From NCBI GenBank assembly GCA_963978905.1, contig OZ022259.1, positions 33,352,343 through 33,416,342 of the forward strand: a stretch of DNA of 64,000 nt. Reading direction: 5' to 3'. Shown in pieces: positions 33,768 to 44,980 of the stretch. Numbering within the stretch: position 1 is the first letter of the stretch; every line of letters begins with the position of its first letter. Both the position numbers and the translations under genes were made by a program. The notes beneath the pieces were generated by a model, which saw only the letters and a program-made list of their open reading frames with translations, was not told the origin of the DNA and made no database searches. This DNA comes from Trichostrongylus colubriformis. Its lineage: Eukaryota; Nematoda; Chromadorea; Rhabditida; Trichostrongylidae.

Positions 33768-34790
33768 TTGCTAGCCACGGGTCTACGCTTGGCACCCTTG
33801 CTAGCAATAGTATATCTGGACCGTATAGAACATAGATCGCTATCTGTTGGGATATTATACTACAAGCGGTATATTGACGATGTGTTTATTATTGGCGCTT
33901 CCTCAAGGGATCTCGAGGACATTCTACAAAATCTCAACTCTCAAGATCCCAATATCAAATTTACTGTGGAAGGACCAAGTGATGACGGCTTCGTTCCTTT
34001 TCTAAACACAAAAGTTCGAATAAACGGAGGAGAGAAGGAGCTTCGCTGGCACAAGAAACCAGCGTCAAGAAATATACTCTTGCATGGAAGAAGTTGCCAC
34101 CCCACCTACATCAAGGCTGACGTGGTCCACAACTTTGTGCGTACCAAGGGAAAATTGAAGGTGCAAGAAGAAATGGAGCGGATCCAGTGGTGAAACGTAT
34201 TTTAAGCGAAAACGGATACAACCACACAAACACTCGAGCGTGGAGACCGTACTCCACTGCAGACGGCATTCCTATGATAATGCCGTATGTAAACGAAAGA
34301 ACAGCAATCAGGATCAACTGTGTGGTCAAAAATTCTTCGCTTCCCATAAAACTTATATTTAGACCACCACCAAATCTTAAACAGTTACTCACCTACTCTA
34401 AGCCCTACGAGGATAAATGCGGGAGGGATGGGTGCGGTTATTGCAGTAACGATAAATTCTGTCAACTCCGGGGGTCCGTGTACCTGGTAACATGCCAGGG
34501 ATGTGGGCAAAATATGTTGGGGAAACTCTAAGGCCCCTATTCAAACGACTTGACGAACACCGCAGGGCCTTGAAAAATCCCACATCATATACAAACAGTA
34601 GTTTCTCCAAGCATAGAACCCAAGAACATACCAACGAAGGACTCCCAACTCCACTGTAAAAGTGCTGCACCGCTTCATCGAAAACACAGTGGAAAGAAAA
34701 ATATTGGAGGCTTTAGAAATAAGAAGATTATCCCCAGAAATAAATAGCAAAGACGAGCTATGTGACTCTTTCCAGTTAACCCATAACGGA
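33768..34790 (+). pseudogene. Penelope-like retroelement: reverse transcriptase C-terminus and GIY-YIG nuclease, broken
   Basis: 33768-34193 encodes the end of a reverse transcriptase with the catalytic box YKRYIDDVFI and the following FLNTKV block typical of Penelope-like enzymes. 34187-34531, in another frame, carries a Cys-rich linker (CGRDGCGYC) and the GIY-YIG start VYLVTC. The domain continues in a third frame (YVGETLRPLFKRLDEHRRAL, 34513-34659) and a fourth (LEALEIRRLSPEIN, 34662-34790). RT plus GIY-YIG endonuclease is the known Penelope architecture. At least three frameshifts make it non-functional, and the N-terminal half is lost in the gap. Confidence 0.85.
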
Positions 34791-35431
34791 CGGTGCGCCA
34801 CATGGTTGCTCCCGACATTTAAAATTATTTTTCATCTAGTTTTGTAATATTTCCAAATAACCAATTATACACGCATACACTACAAGTATTGAAGAATAAC
34901 ATATACTTCCAGGACCGGTGCAGCGCAAATTTTCAACAAACATTATGCGAGTAACTTCAAATGCAATCCTTTCTAGTTGTACAAACAAACGACAACAATT
35001 GTTTTTAGTTACAATCAACAATCCATTAGAATCCATAGGCTCCGTTTCCTATTTGGAAACCCTCGCGCTCATCTTACTACTCGAAATGCATAACTTTTTT
35101 GCAGTAATAGGTAGAGAAAAGTACCGCGTATAACAGCATGGGTGATACCACTACACAGTGATGACCTTTTTATCAGTAGCAACTGCACAAAAAGGTTAAA
35201 AAACGACTCAATTGATAAAAATTGATGAAAGATTTGATAAAAAACGGCGTAAAAACGCCGCCGTCCGTTATGGGTTAATCACATGACTGCAGTGACTTAC
35301 ACTGTGGAATGAATGTGATATCACATATCACCACAGTCATAGCATCCACGCTATTTAAGAGTTAGGATAGGGTGGGTCAACCATTTGCACTTTCGCAACC
35401 GCTAAGATAGGTAGATGACAGCAGCGAGTCA

Positions 35432-35670
35432 GCCAGATACATCTGCTGACTCATTTCATAGTACTTATATATAAAATAATTTGCTCTGTTTCAGGCTTGA
35501 AAAAGGCGCCAAGCGCCGAATGCTCGCCAAAAAGCTCAAAAAGCTGAAAATTCCTTTTGCAATCTTTCGCGCTTTTTGTGGATTTTTGAGTCTTTTGATA
35601 ATTAACTTTTGGAGCCTCAAATTGTTCTCCACGCTTTCAGATTGGCATGAGGCTTCGGGACAGAACAATA
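35432..35670. repeat. Right arm of the inverted repeat around the Penelope-like element
   Basis: Reverse complement of 33300-33516, including the GCTGACTCATTTCATAGTACT hairpin sequence. A further inverted pair (TTAACCCATAACGGACGG at about 34778, CCGTCCGTTATGGGTTAA at 35261) lies just inside. Confidence 0.65.
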
Positions 35671-37680
35671 CTCAGAGACACTTTATAATTAATTAACGCA
35701 ACAGATTGAAAGAAGACCATCCAAAAATCACTGGTATGAGAACATGAGGACATGAACATTCATCACGACACCTGAATAAATAAATGAAATGACTGCTTCT
35801 CACCTGCTTCCGCCTCGTAACCATGTTTTGCAATGTGGCTTACCACCATTTTCGTTGCAGGAGGGTAAAACATTTTTGTCCCCATTTTAGGACTGTCTCG
35901 AGCCTGAAAATACAGAATTGGCCCTTAAAATGATTCATTGCAAGAACTTCGAGAAAAATTTTATGCACCTGCATAACAATGCTCATTACACCCCAGAAAA
36001 AAAATAGGGAATGTTGTTGAACTCCTTGATTAAGCGCACTGCGATCAGCTTTTGATTTTTTATACGATTTGCAGCTGACGGCTGTGTAAAAATATAGTTT
36101 ATGATGTGGGAAACGCTCACCTATTCCTTACATGAGCTATAAAAGGATGTGTGAGGTTTTTTTCAGTGGGAGAATCTGCAACAGCACGTTCCGGTTACTG
36201 AAACGAAGGACGGCAGGATATAACAAATGGCACGGCACAATAACTCCGGCACGCGGACTGAAAATCTTCCACGATTCTTTCTATAATACATTATTACGTT
36301 GCGTAATGAATTAGAAAAAACCCAACCTTTTCCCTGCACTTTGAATCGCGATGCCCAGCACTATGCACATAACACGAAGCACAATAGACCGGGCAATAGT
36401 TGATTTCCACAACAAGCAAGCGACCAAAAATGTGCGGGAACCAGGGAACAAACGGATCAGGAACACGGCACATCCTGGTGAGGAAAAAGTAGAATCGACA
36501 TTCGGCAAATCAAACCTCACACGTAAACCATTGAATACCTACCTATGGGCAAGTATGCTAACACCAACACCTTTGTATACTATAAACTCGGAATCCTATC
36601 CAAATAGAATAGCTCTTTTATGTCCGGCGGGAGAGACATGTAAAAACAGGATCGTGGAAAACTGAAAAACAGGAATGCTGATCGATATGGAATGAAACCA
36701 ACATCAGAGCAAATGTTTCGATATAGTTCAAATATCTGTATTGAGCATTTGGAAGAACATGCAACACAGTCATCAAGCTGAAAACATAAAGCGAGAGCTG
36801 AACCGACATAAGAAAAGAAATCGAGACGCCTGCCGATAAAAATTAACGTGTGAAATACGCCTTGCGTGATAAATCCTACTCCATGAGAATAACCCAAAGT
36901 GTTCACTGATTATATTAATAGCAAAGACATAAAAAACATGAAGTGACTAAATTCACTAAAACAGACTTCAAAAGTATAACTAGATTCACTCCGACAATAT
37001 CCCGCATAAACGCAAGGATAGGAGTAGCACATATTTCATGACAAACCATCAATGCCTAGACAAACTGAATAAAAGGAACATGGTTATACACAAATACATT
37101 ATCAAAAAATCGACAATGAAAAATTTGCTCATTGATTGCCACGATTATTTCGACGATCACTGGCAGGAGACTGGAACAAAGCGTCCACGAGGTAGACAGA
37201 TCACATTTGAGACATCGTGGACGTTAGCACTCCTTTCGATTTAAACATGTTTAGTCCATTAAATGTTATGACTCCTTACATAACGCTCAATTTTTACACA
37301 ACACAGTTTTTCGAGTTTTTTGCCCATGTTTTTTAAATACTCTCTAGTGAATTCATGAGAAAACTCCAAATGAATTGTATGAAAATAGTATTTCGTTATG
37401 TATTTCGTTGAAAACATTACTATTTAGGTAATAGAAAATAACATGAAACTCAAGGAACTCCTGATAACTCAGGATAAAATGACAAACGGCATTCTGAGCT
37501 TTCATGGGCTAGAAGTAATTGGTGAACCACAGCTTAAAGAGCGCAATGAAAAAAAGAGCTAGCAAACGACTGGGATTCAATGAATCCGAATGTACATATG
37601 CTTCCGACAGGTAATGCGCCATCAATAGTAAGAAAATTATGAAGTCTGTCAAGAAAGAATTGTCAAGAAAGAGATCTTAT
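35671..37680. other. Intergenic stretch, no gene supported
   Basis: AT-rich. The ORF at 36351-36665 has no recognisable domain. Nothing else is supported. Confidence 0.4.
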
Positions 37681-37684
37681 CTTT

Positions 37685-37917
37685 GAACATCCTCTCGTGC
37701 TTACAACTTGGCAACGAGCCAAGGAAAAACTCGTCCGGACTACCCGCCTCTTGACGAAAAGGTCGTCCGCCTCGAGAATCAGCGGTAGGAAGGGGGTCCT
37801 ATTTCTCGGGTTTTTGGCCAATTCCATCCGTTTTTTCTTCACTGTCCTGTTACTAGGCATCTCGACTTTCATATTCACTTCTTTTACTTTTCGTCCGACT
37901 TTCCCCTAAGGATGCCT
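37685..37917. mobile_element. Fragment of the TTRA-site MITE family
   Basis: Inverted relative to 22761: CTCGTCCGGACTACCCGCCT, GGGTCCTATTTCTCGGGTTT, then the terminus CCCCTAAGGATGCCT followed by TTAA. One end is missing. Confidence 0.65.
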
Positions 37918-37921
37918 TTAA

Positions 37922-38728
37922 GTAAGAAACGTATTATCGATCTCGACTTTGGTACTATATTCATTCTTGTGCATGATCCAAGAACATGTTCATAACACGT
38001 TAATCGTGTCAAAACATGTCACCGTACAGCATCTAATAAGAAGTTCAGGCAGCTCTAAATGGGATGGACGACATACCATCTGTAAAAAATCGAGGAAGCG
38101 TTTTCAAAGCAAAACAATGGAATCGCCTTCATGTTCAGGGGAGCGTCATGTTATGTGTAGATCTTGAGAAATCTATTAATGACGTTTTAAAACCCTACCA
38201 CGTGTCAGAACCTCTTCTCTGTGTCTAATGTATATAAAATGTATGTTGCATTTTCCGATGTTATGTCCTTCTAATCCTTTTTGTTGAAGTATCCTTTAAA
38301 GATAATCGGGAGCGTCGACTGCAGCGCCATATGAATTGCGCGAGATCTCGTGCATATAAATCCGGGTCGAACTCCACTCCTCAGGGCTTTTTGCTCTTTA
38401 GTCGCCTATTTTTCGCTTGATATTCGTTTCGCTGTTTCGATGTCGCAATTTTGTTGCTCAATCTCAAATTCTAGCTAAGCTTGTTGATGTTTGATTTAAC
38501 CTTGTCGGCTTAGTTAGCTAAGCTCGCTTACGCGCCGTGCGGAATTCTCATCACCACAAAACTGCGGTTGTAACCACGTGTATCGTTATTCATTCGATTC
38601 TTCTGAAAATGAATTCTTTTTTCACCTAACGGGACGGCTGCTATTGAATCTGAGACGGGTCGAAGTCCTGTCTGAAGTATTTTGCGCTGAGTCATATCGG
38701 TGATTTACGCAACGGCTACGTGGCCGAT
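37922..38728. other. Flank of the Gypsy element, no gene seen
   Basis: No supported ORF. The five bases CCGAT just before 38729 are the left copy of the Gypsy target duplication. Confidence 0.5.
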
Positions 38729-38989
38729 TGTTGTGTGGTCAACAAATGATAGTGATCCTATCATTCTTGAATTCGTGCAAAACAAACAAGGTATAGAGAC
38801 CCTGGGGCAGAGGGATGTTCAGTTTATTTTCGACACCCAGTGCTTTCGGTATCCGGCTGTCCACCTGTACGACTTCAATCTACACCGTTGGTTTCCTTCT
38901 GTCTATTCACAGATAAAACAGATCGAAACTTCCTGTTGTTGTGACATCGGACAAGAACACAAACGTCGGCAGCAGGACGGGACATTACA
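38729..38989 (+). repeat. 5' LTR of the Gypsy element
   Basis: TG...CA bounded, 261 bp, and nearly identical to 43377-43637. Confidence 0.95.
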
Positions 38990-39197
38990 GTGGCGATCAG
39001 GATCTCTGAAAAACTCTACCTTGGATAGCTCTTTTCCGCGACACTCGAGTGGGACAAGCCTCACGTGCACGGAAGAAGAAACTTGCTACTCTTTTCCCTG
39101 TTTGTTATTGACCTGTTGGTAGAACAATGGACCCAGCCACAGTTTTATCGGTGTTCAAAGAATTGATCGAAGAGCAAAGGAACCTCGTCTCGACAAG

Positions 39198-40016
39198 ATG
39201 AAGATGATAAATCGTGCGCCACAGCGTGACCAAGGAGCCGGTAAGCCAGAAGAGCAAGTGACACTCCCGAATGTGATGGCAGCTTTAAGCAACCGAATCG
39301 AGAAATTCATTTTGGACCCGGATGCTGACATGAGCTTCTCAAAATGGTTTTCAAGATACAAGGAAGTGTTTTCCGAAGACGCAAAACAACTCACAGAAAG
39401 TAACAAGGTGAGGCTACTATGTGAGAAACTGGATTCAGTGACATTCGAGAAGTACCAGAGGCATGTCCTACTCAGGGATGTTTCCCAAATCGGATTCGAT
39501 GAGACAGTAGAAGCATTGAAGCAGCTTTTCGATCACAAGATGTCACTGTTCACTACAAGATATCAGTGCCTAAAGCTAGAAAAGAGCGACGCTGAGGACT
39601 ACCTATCGTATACTGGTCGTGTGGATGAATTTTGTGAAAAGGCGAAGATTCACGAATTAGACTCAGACGGAATCAAATGTCTCCTGTGGATTTTTGGCCT
39701 AAAATCACATCAAGAAGCAGAAATCAGGCAAAGGCTGATTGCAATACTTGATCGAGAACACAAGGCTGGAAAAAGTGTGTCCCTGCACGAGTTACATCAA
39801 GAATGCGAAAATTTCTTGAGTCTTAGAAGAGACAGTGAAATCGTTGCAGGACATACGAAGACTGTTGAAGCAACGACCGTAGAAAAGCGGCAAGAAGTGG
39901 AATGCTGGAACTGTGGACGCAACCACTATGCACGTCACTGCAAATCCAAACCCTGGTACTGCAAGAAGTGCAGGAAAACTGGTCACAAAGAGAAGTTTTG
40001 TGACATTCTACATTAG
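39198..40016 (+). CDS. gag: Gypsy gag (capsid and nucleocapsid)
   Basis: 272 codons from ATG 39198 to TAG 40014-40016. The capsid part contains MSFSKWFSRYKEVF and LLCEKLDSVTFEKY, as in nematode Gypsy Gag. The C-terminal nucleocapsid has two Cys/His knuckles: CWNCGRNHYARHC (one residue shorter than the standard CX2CX4HX4C) and CKKCRKTGHKEKFC (standard). An earlier ATG at 39126 opens a short frame that stops just before 39198 and may be the original start, lost by a one-base shift. The protein forms the particle in which the element is reverse transcribed. The next ORF continues in the same frame after the TAG. Confidence 0.85.
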   Translation: MKMINRAPQRDQGAGKPEEQVTLPNVMAALSNRIEKFILDPDADMSFSKWFSRYKEVFSEDAKQLTESNKVRLLCEKLDSVTFEKYQRHVLLRDVSQIGFDETVEALKQLFDHKMSLFTTRYQCLKLEKSDAEDYLSYTGRVDEFCEKAKIHELDSDGIKCLLWIFGLKSHQEAEIRQRLIAILDREHKAGKSVSLHELHQECENFLSLRRDSEIVAGHTKTVEATTVEKRQEVECWNCGRNHYARHCKSKPWYCKKCRKTGHKEKFCDILH

Positions 40017-40442
40017 AAGAAACCAGGCGCTCAAGAAGATGCGACGAAGAAGATGCGAAGCAGCAACCGAGAAGGCAAGGAGCGAAGGAAGGCTCCAAGA
40101 AGACAAGTTCGCACAGTCCAGATTTCGAACGCGGCAGTTGAAGCAAACTGTCCTCGCGTGTATGTTGACACACTAGTGAATAACTATCACGTCAGATTTC
40201 TGCTGGATACAGGATCTGACATCACATTGCTTAACGAGAATACATGGGAGAAGATGGGATCCCCAGTATTGGAGAGAACAAATATCGTTGTGAAGAATGC
40301 CAGCGGAGAACAAATGAAGATTCATGGGAAGTTGAAATGCAAGATCAAAATGAGGGATGCCGAAACCGATGGTTATGCCTATGTGACGCCGTATAACTCG
40401 CTCATTGGCCTAGAGTGGATACGAGCAAATGACAGGACATGA
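40017..40442 (+). CDS. Gypsy aspartic protease region
   Basis: Same frame as gag after a single TAG, so it would need stop readthrough, or the TAG is a mutation. Its own first ATG is at 40053. The active-site motif FLLDTGSDITLL and the later ASGEQMKIHG and LIGLEWI blocks identify a retropepsin, which matures the polyprotein. The frame ends in TGA overlapping the next ATG (ATGA at 40439-40442). Confidence 0.8.
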   Translation, partial: KKPGAQEDATKKMRSSNREGKERRKAPRRQVRTVQISNAAVEANCPRVYVDTLVNNYHVRFLLDTGSDITLLNENTWEKMGSPVLERTNIVVKNASGEQMKIHGKLKCKIKMRDAETDGYAYVTPYNSLIGLEWIRANDRT

Positions 40443-41710
40443 AGTACCACTTGGAGATGATGACAGCGGAAGTAAAAAAGTCATCCATCCCCTTAATCGA
40501 AGAAGAATTAAAGAGGACTTACCCGGAAGTTTTTGAAGAAGGATTGGGACGCTGCAACAAAGAAGAGGTTGAATTGCAGCTAAATCAGAATGTGCGCCCA
40601 GTGTTCTGCAATAGCCGTCCGGTACCCCACGCAGCCCTAGAAGCTGTGAACGCAGAATTAGACAGGCTCGTGCAAATGGACGTCATAGCACCAGTAAGCC
40701 ATAGTGAATGGGCCGCTCCCATTGTTTGTGTCAGGAAGCAGAATGGAAAGTTGAGAATATGTGCTGATTTCTCAACTGGGCTAAACAGAGCCTTACAGTC
40801 CTTCGATTATCCCTTACCTATGCCAGAAGATATTTTCGCATCCTTAAACGGAGGGACGATCTTCTCGCAAATCGATTTATCAGACGCATACCTACAGTTG
40901 CAACTTTCAGAAGAAGCGAAGAAGAAAGTCGTCATAAATACACATAAAGGATTATTTAACTACAATCGATTACCCTCTGGAATCAAGACCGCACCAGGAA
41001 TCCTCCAGAAAGTTATGAATAAGATGGTGACCGGATTACAAGGTGTAGCCACCTACCTCGACGATATCTTAGTGAGCGGCAGAAACGAACAAGAGCATAA
41101 AGAAAATCTGCTTGCAGTATTCAGAAGAATAGCTGACTATGGATTCAAGGTTCGTCTAGACAAATGCACGTTCTCCAAGCCAGAAATACGTTATCTTGGT
41201 TTCATTTTGGACAAGAATGGGAGAAGACCCAATCCAGAAAAAATTGAAGCCATCAAGAACATGGATGAACCGAAGAATGTTGCACAATTGAGATCTTTTC
41301 TGGGAATGATTACGTACTACTCCGCATTTGTGCCATCTATGAAGAATCTCCGTGGACCGTTAGATGTGTTACTCAAAAAGGATGTGAGATGGAGATGGAC
41401 TTCAAAGGAACATGGAGCATTTGAAGAATTGAAGGAAGCGTTGTCAAGCGACGCCAATCTTGCGCACTACGACCCTCAACAAGAAATTGTTGTGGCAGCT
41501 GATGCCTGTGATTATGGTATTGGATGCGTTATCTCTCATAGATACGCAGACGGTTTGGAGAAACCTATTGCGCGTGCTTCAAGGTCACTTTCAGAAGCTG
41601 AGAAGAAGTACTCACAAATTGAGAAGGAAGCTCTTGGACTTGCTTTTTGCAGTCAAGAAGTTTCACAAGTATCTATTCGGAAGAAAGTTTTTACTGTTGA
41701 CAGATCATAA
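40439..41710 (+). CDS. pol: Gypsy reverse transcriptase and RNase H
   Basis: 423 codons, shifted relative to the protease frame. RT blocks in order: FCNSRPVPHAALEAVNAELD, WAAPIVCVRKQNGKLRICAD, FSQIDLSDAYLQLQL, NYNRLPSGIKTAPGILQKVM, catalytic YLDDILVSG and the tether YLGFILDKNGRRPNPEKI. RNase H starts at VVAADACDYGIGCVIS. The frame is lost in a run of five T near 41650; one T too many would explain it. RNase H continues in the next frame with LLLTDHKPLLAIFG. RT and RNase H copy the element RNA into DNA. Confidence 0.88.
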   Translation: MKYHLEMMTAEVKKSSIPLIEEELKRTYPEVFEEGLGRCNKEEVELQLNQNVRPVFCNSRPVPHAALEAVNAELDRLVQMDVIAPVSHSEWAAPIVCVRKQNGKLRICADFSTGLNRALQSFDYPLPMPEDIFASLNGGTIFSQIDLSDAYLQLQLSEEAKKKVVINTHKGLFNYNRLPSGIKTAPGILQKVMNKMVTGLQGVATYLDDILVSGRNEQEHKENLLAVFRRIADYGFKVRLDKCTFSKPEIRYLGFILDKNGRRPNPEKIEAIKNMDEPKNVAQLRSFLGMITYYSAFVPSMKNLRGPLDVLLKKDVRWRWTSKEHGAFEELKEALSSDANLAHYDPQQEIVVAADACDYGIGCVISHRYADGLEKPIARASRSLSEAEKKYSQIEKEALGLAFCSQEVSQVSIRKKVFTVDRS

Positions 41711-42815
41711 GCCATTGTTAGCAATTTTTGGAGACAAGAAAGGAGTTCCGGTTTACTCCGCAAATCGCCTTATGAGATGGGCAACGATTTTGCTCGGTTA
41801 CGATTTTGACATTGACTATGTCAAAACCACGCAGTTTGGACAAGTGGATGGTCTCTCAAGGCTGATGCAGAAGCACCAAAATTCAAGCGAAGATGTCGTA
41901 GTAGCAGCAGTGGAAAATGATGTTTCCAGATCGCTGAAAGATAGCATCAGAAGACTACCACTAACCCATGAACATGTTAGAGGTTGCACCGCGAAGGACT
42001 CCTTACTCAAGAATATCATGTCATATGTGAACTCCGGGAGATGGCCAAAGACCAACTCGAAACTGTTACCGTTTTACAATAGAAAAGAAACGCTATCGAT
42101 CGTGGACGGATGCCTCATGATGGCGGAAAGAATTGTCATCCCAGAAGAACTACAAGCCAAAGTTCTAAAAGAACTACACGTTGGTCATCCAGGAATCGTA
42201 CGGATGAAGAAGCTCGCCAGAAGTCATGTTTATTGGCCAACCCTCGACAAAGATTGTGAAGAAATAGTACGAAATTGTTCAAGATGTCAAGAATATGCAA
42301 AGAATCCCATCAAGGTCCCTTTGGAAGCCTGGCCAACACCAGCTTATGCGTGGCAAAGGATTCACGTAGACTTCGCAGGACCTGTTTGCGGATTATTCTA
42401 TATGGTTGTTGTGGATTCATTCAGCAAGTGGCCGGAGATTATCGAGATGACAAGCACCTCTGCAAGCCAAACGGTAAAGGAACTAAAGAAGATTTTTGCA
42501 AGATATGGAATCCCAGAAACTATCGTTAGCGACAATGGAACCCAATTCACGTCGGAACAATTCAAGACGATGTGCGAAGAAGGAGGAATTACGCACGTTA
42601 GAACTGCTCCCTACTACCCGCAATCAAATGGACAGGTCGAACGTTTCGTTGATACACTGAAACGAGGTATCAAGAAATTGAAAGGGGAGGAGAAGCCGTC
42701 GGAAGAGACGCTGAACGTGATCCTTCAAGCGTACAGGACAACTCCAAACGATTGCTTACAAAACAGAACACCAGCAGAAGTGTTTTTAGGAAGAGAAAAC
42801 TCCGCACACGCTTAA
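41650..42815 (+). CDS. Gypsy RNase H end and integrase
   Basis: The frame is open from 41460 but authentic from about 41650. After the RNase H end, the integrase shows the HHCC zinc module (HVGHPGIVRMKKLARSHVYW ... CSRCQEY) and the catalytic D,D,E set: VDFAGP, SDNGTQFTSEQFK and SNGQVERF. Integrase joins the DNA copy to the chromosome, leaving the 5-bp CCGAT duplication seen here. The frame stops at 42815; a two-base change near 42790 separates it from its C-terminal tail. Confidence 0.88.
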
Positions 42816-42831
42816 GTCTGCTACGCCCCCT

Positions 42832-43290
42832 ATGGAAAAATCAACTGCACCACCATCAGAAGAAAATCGGAAGAAAATGATTGAGCAGTTCAACAAAAGA
42901 AACAATGCTGTTCCGAAGGAATTTGTGGTTGGTGAAGCGATTTATGCTCAAGTATGGAAAGCACCGCAGTTTATATGGAAAGATGGTATCATCACGAGAA
43001 GAATCGGCAAGGTCAACTACGAAGTTTGCCTAAGTGGAAGGACAACGAGGAAGCACGCCAATCAGTTGCGCCGTCGTGATGCGAAAGCACCTGCAAATTA
43101 TGGAGACAAGTCGTTGCTGACCCTGCTTGAGACGCTCGAATTAGACAACGTGTGGAAACGACGAGAGGAAACCGCCCAAGCTACAGATGCTGCTGCTCAA
43201 GGACGACAGGCTCACAAAGACGATGTGCCACTGCGACGCTCGACGAGGATAAGAAGACCAGTACACAGATACCCAGATACTTCTCGCTAG
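42832..43290 (+). CDS. C-terminal tail of Gypsy integrase
   Basis: 152 codons in a frame that joins the integrase just upstream (42793 onward) if the GAGA at 42791-42796 is two bases shorter. It contains KKMIEQFNKRNNAVPKEF and FVVGEAIYAQVWKAPQFIWK, the SH3-like DNA-binding end common in Gypsy integrases, then a basic tail ending before the purine tract. Confidence 0.7.
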   Translation: MEKSTAPPSEENRKKMIEQFNKRNNAVPKEFVVGEAIYAQVWKAPQFIWKDGIITRRIGKVNYEVCLSGRTTRKHANQLRRRDAKAPANYGDKSLLTLLETLELDNVWKRREETAQATDAAAQGRQAHKDDVPLRRSTRIRRPVHRYPDTSR

Positions 43291-43376
43291 TTTAATTGTT
43301 GAGTGTTGATTGCATTCTTTTGAATTGATAAGTAGAAAGTTAACTGTGTTGTACCCATCTTTTCTACTGGGGGAGG

Positions 43377-43637
43377 TGTTGTGTGGTCAACAAATGATAG
43401 TGATCCTATCATTCTTGAATTCGTGCAAAACAAACAAGGTATATAGACCCTGGGGCAGAGGGATGTTCAGTTTATTTTCGACACCCAGTGCTTTCGGTAT
43501 CCGGCTGTCCACCTGTACGACTTCAATCTACACCGTTGGTTTCCTTCTGTCTATTCACAGATAAAACAGATCGATACTTACTGTTGTTGTGACATCGGAC
43601 AAGAACACAAACGTCGGCAGCAGGACGGGACATTACA
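43377..43637 (+). repeat. 3' LTR of the Gypsy element
   Basis: 261 bp, differing from the 5' LTR at about three sites (for example GGTATAGAG against GGTATATAG). Confidence 0.95.
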
Positions 43638-43939
43638 CCGATAACGTAGGAGGCGAAGTAAACAGACATCTTATGACATAAATGTTTTATGAACACAACG
43701 AAGATGTGAATCTAAATAATGGATGAATATCAGGAAAAAAGTACGGAGGCAACTTGGTGCCGTAGTTGCTGCTATAACCACAGGCATGCGATACGTTGCA
43801 AGTTCAAGCGGTTTTGAGTCGCATAACTTCAATGTCAAGAAGCTGAAGCGATGGGCGGGAGAACTTAATTTAGCCCTTTTCTTGAGATGATTCCATAGAA
43901 AGATCTTCAAGTGTCATCAGCATGATTTACGAATGAAGT

Positions 43940-44330
43940 ATGTTTTCCCGATTTCAGGGGAAGGCGGGCTGAATCTAGCTGCGGATGGAGCCTATGACAG
44001 TTGTGGATACTTTGCACTCATCGCTAAGGTCGCGCTAGCGGATACGAGGACAAAATTTGTGCTCCGTACGGGAGTGTTACACCATTCAGAAACAGGTTTT
44101 CACAACTTTATATGCAAATGCCGTGACCACAAGATTCCTTTTAGAGGGCGTCAGCGAGAGAATGGAGATAGAGGGCCTTCGCAGACTCCATCGAAGCGGT
44201 GAACTTGATGGGAATCTCTGTTGCGTCTCTGACGAGAGACAGTAGCAAGGCAATTGACGCACTACTGAGAGAAATGAGATGGCATTTCACGAAGTCGCTT
44301 GGAAACAAGCTTCGCAAGGTGAGAGGACTG
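43940..44330 (+). pseudogene. DDE-type transposase-like fragment, broken
   Basis: 43933-44202 reads GGLNLAADGAYDSCGYFALI followed by a beta-rich stretch and HHSETG. In another frame follow RMEIEGLRRLH, and then (about 44205-44290) GISVASLTRDSSKAIDALL with EMRWHF. An Asp in DGAYDS and a second Asp in TRDSS, spaced by a strand-rich segment, fit the first two positions of an RNase H-fold DDE transposase. The superfamily cannot be named. Frame changes and lack of ends indicate a relic. Confidence 0.4.
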
Positions 44331-44334
44331 AGAG

Positions 44335-44980
44335 AGGTCAAAGAAAACCAAGAATAGACGTTCCTCGTGTTCCAAGTTCCAAAAAAAAGCAAAGCGCTCC
44401 TACGAACGCGGATTAAAACATTGAAGTGCACCTATGAAATTCAATGGAAATGGGGACGTAAAAAGGGGAACACGCTATTCATATACTTAACACGTGCTTG
44501 ATGCACGTGTGCGACATTCATGAGTGATCCGAGGTCCTATTCATCACTTAGTATTGGTAATCGTAATCACACCAATTCTACTATTCGGCAAGAGATCACG
44601 GGTGGGTACAAGAAGGGCCGTCATGTATCACTAAAAGGGCAACGTCCACAAACTCTGAGTCTCCATAGCAAGGCCTTCCGGAGATACGTCGGTGTGTGAG
44701 TCCAAAAGCGCGTTGGACAGAATCTTTTGTAGCAGGGAAGGGCTTTAGTACGTTCACAACACTTTATGAATGGATTTCTTAACAACTTTCTCGTCCATAG
44801 CAGCCCAACGGGTGGTCGTGAGTTTTTTTGCTCTTACCTTCTCTGCTTACTTAGCTACCCATCACAGTATCATGGTTGCTGTGGTTTTACTGTCACCTTG
44901 TACCACGCTTGCGTCACAGCGTGCTGGTAACTTCCTTTTATTCCTTGATTGGTTGTGGAGCACAATAGACCTGCCTTGAC
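44335..44980. other. 5' flank of the CR1-like element, no separate gene seen
   Basis: May include the 5' untranslated part of the CR1-like element; its true 5' end was not determined. Confidence 0.4.

Larger units (their letters stand above)
38729..43637 (+). mobile_element. Ty3/Gypsy LTR retrotransposon, complete and young
   Basis: Two 261-bp LTRs starting TGTTGTGTGG and ending ATTACA, flanked by a 5-bp target duplication CCGAT (38724-38728, 43638-43642). A primer-binding site beginning TGGCGATCAGG lies one base after the 5' LTR, and a purine tract (GGGGGAGG) precedes the 3' LTR. The order gag, protease, RT, RNase H, integrase defines Ty3/Gypsy. The LTRs differ at about three positions, which points to recent insertion. 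The coding part nevertheless has an in-frame TAG and three frame changes. Confidence 0.95.

Noticed and set aside
35200..35260. TTGATGAAAGA-type motif considered as a hammerhead ribozyme core in the Penelope-like region
   Set aside because: The flanking stems and the conserved GAAA and cleavage triplet could not be placed.
39913..40176. ORF overlapping the gag-protease junction, considered as a frameshift product
   Set aside because: The true protease continues in the gag frame after a single TAG; this other frame has no retropepsin motif.
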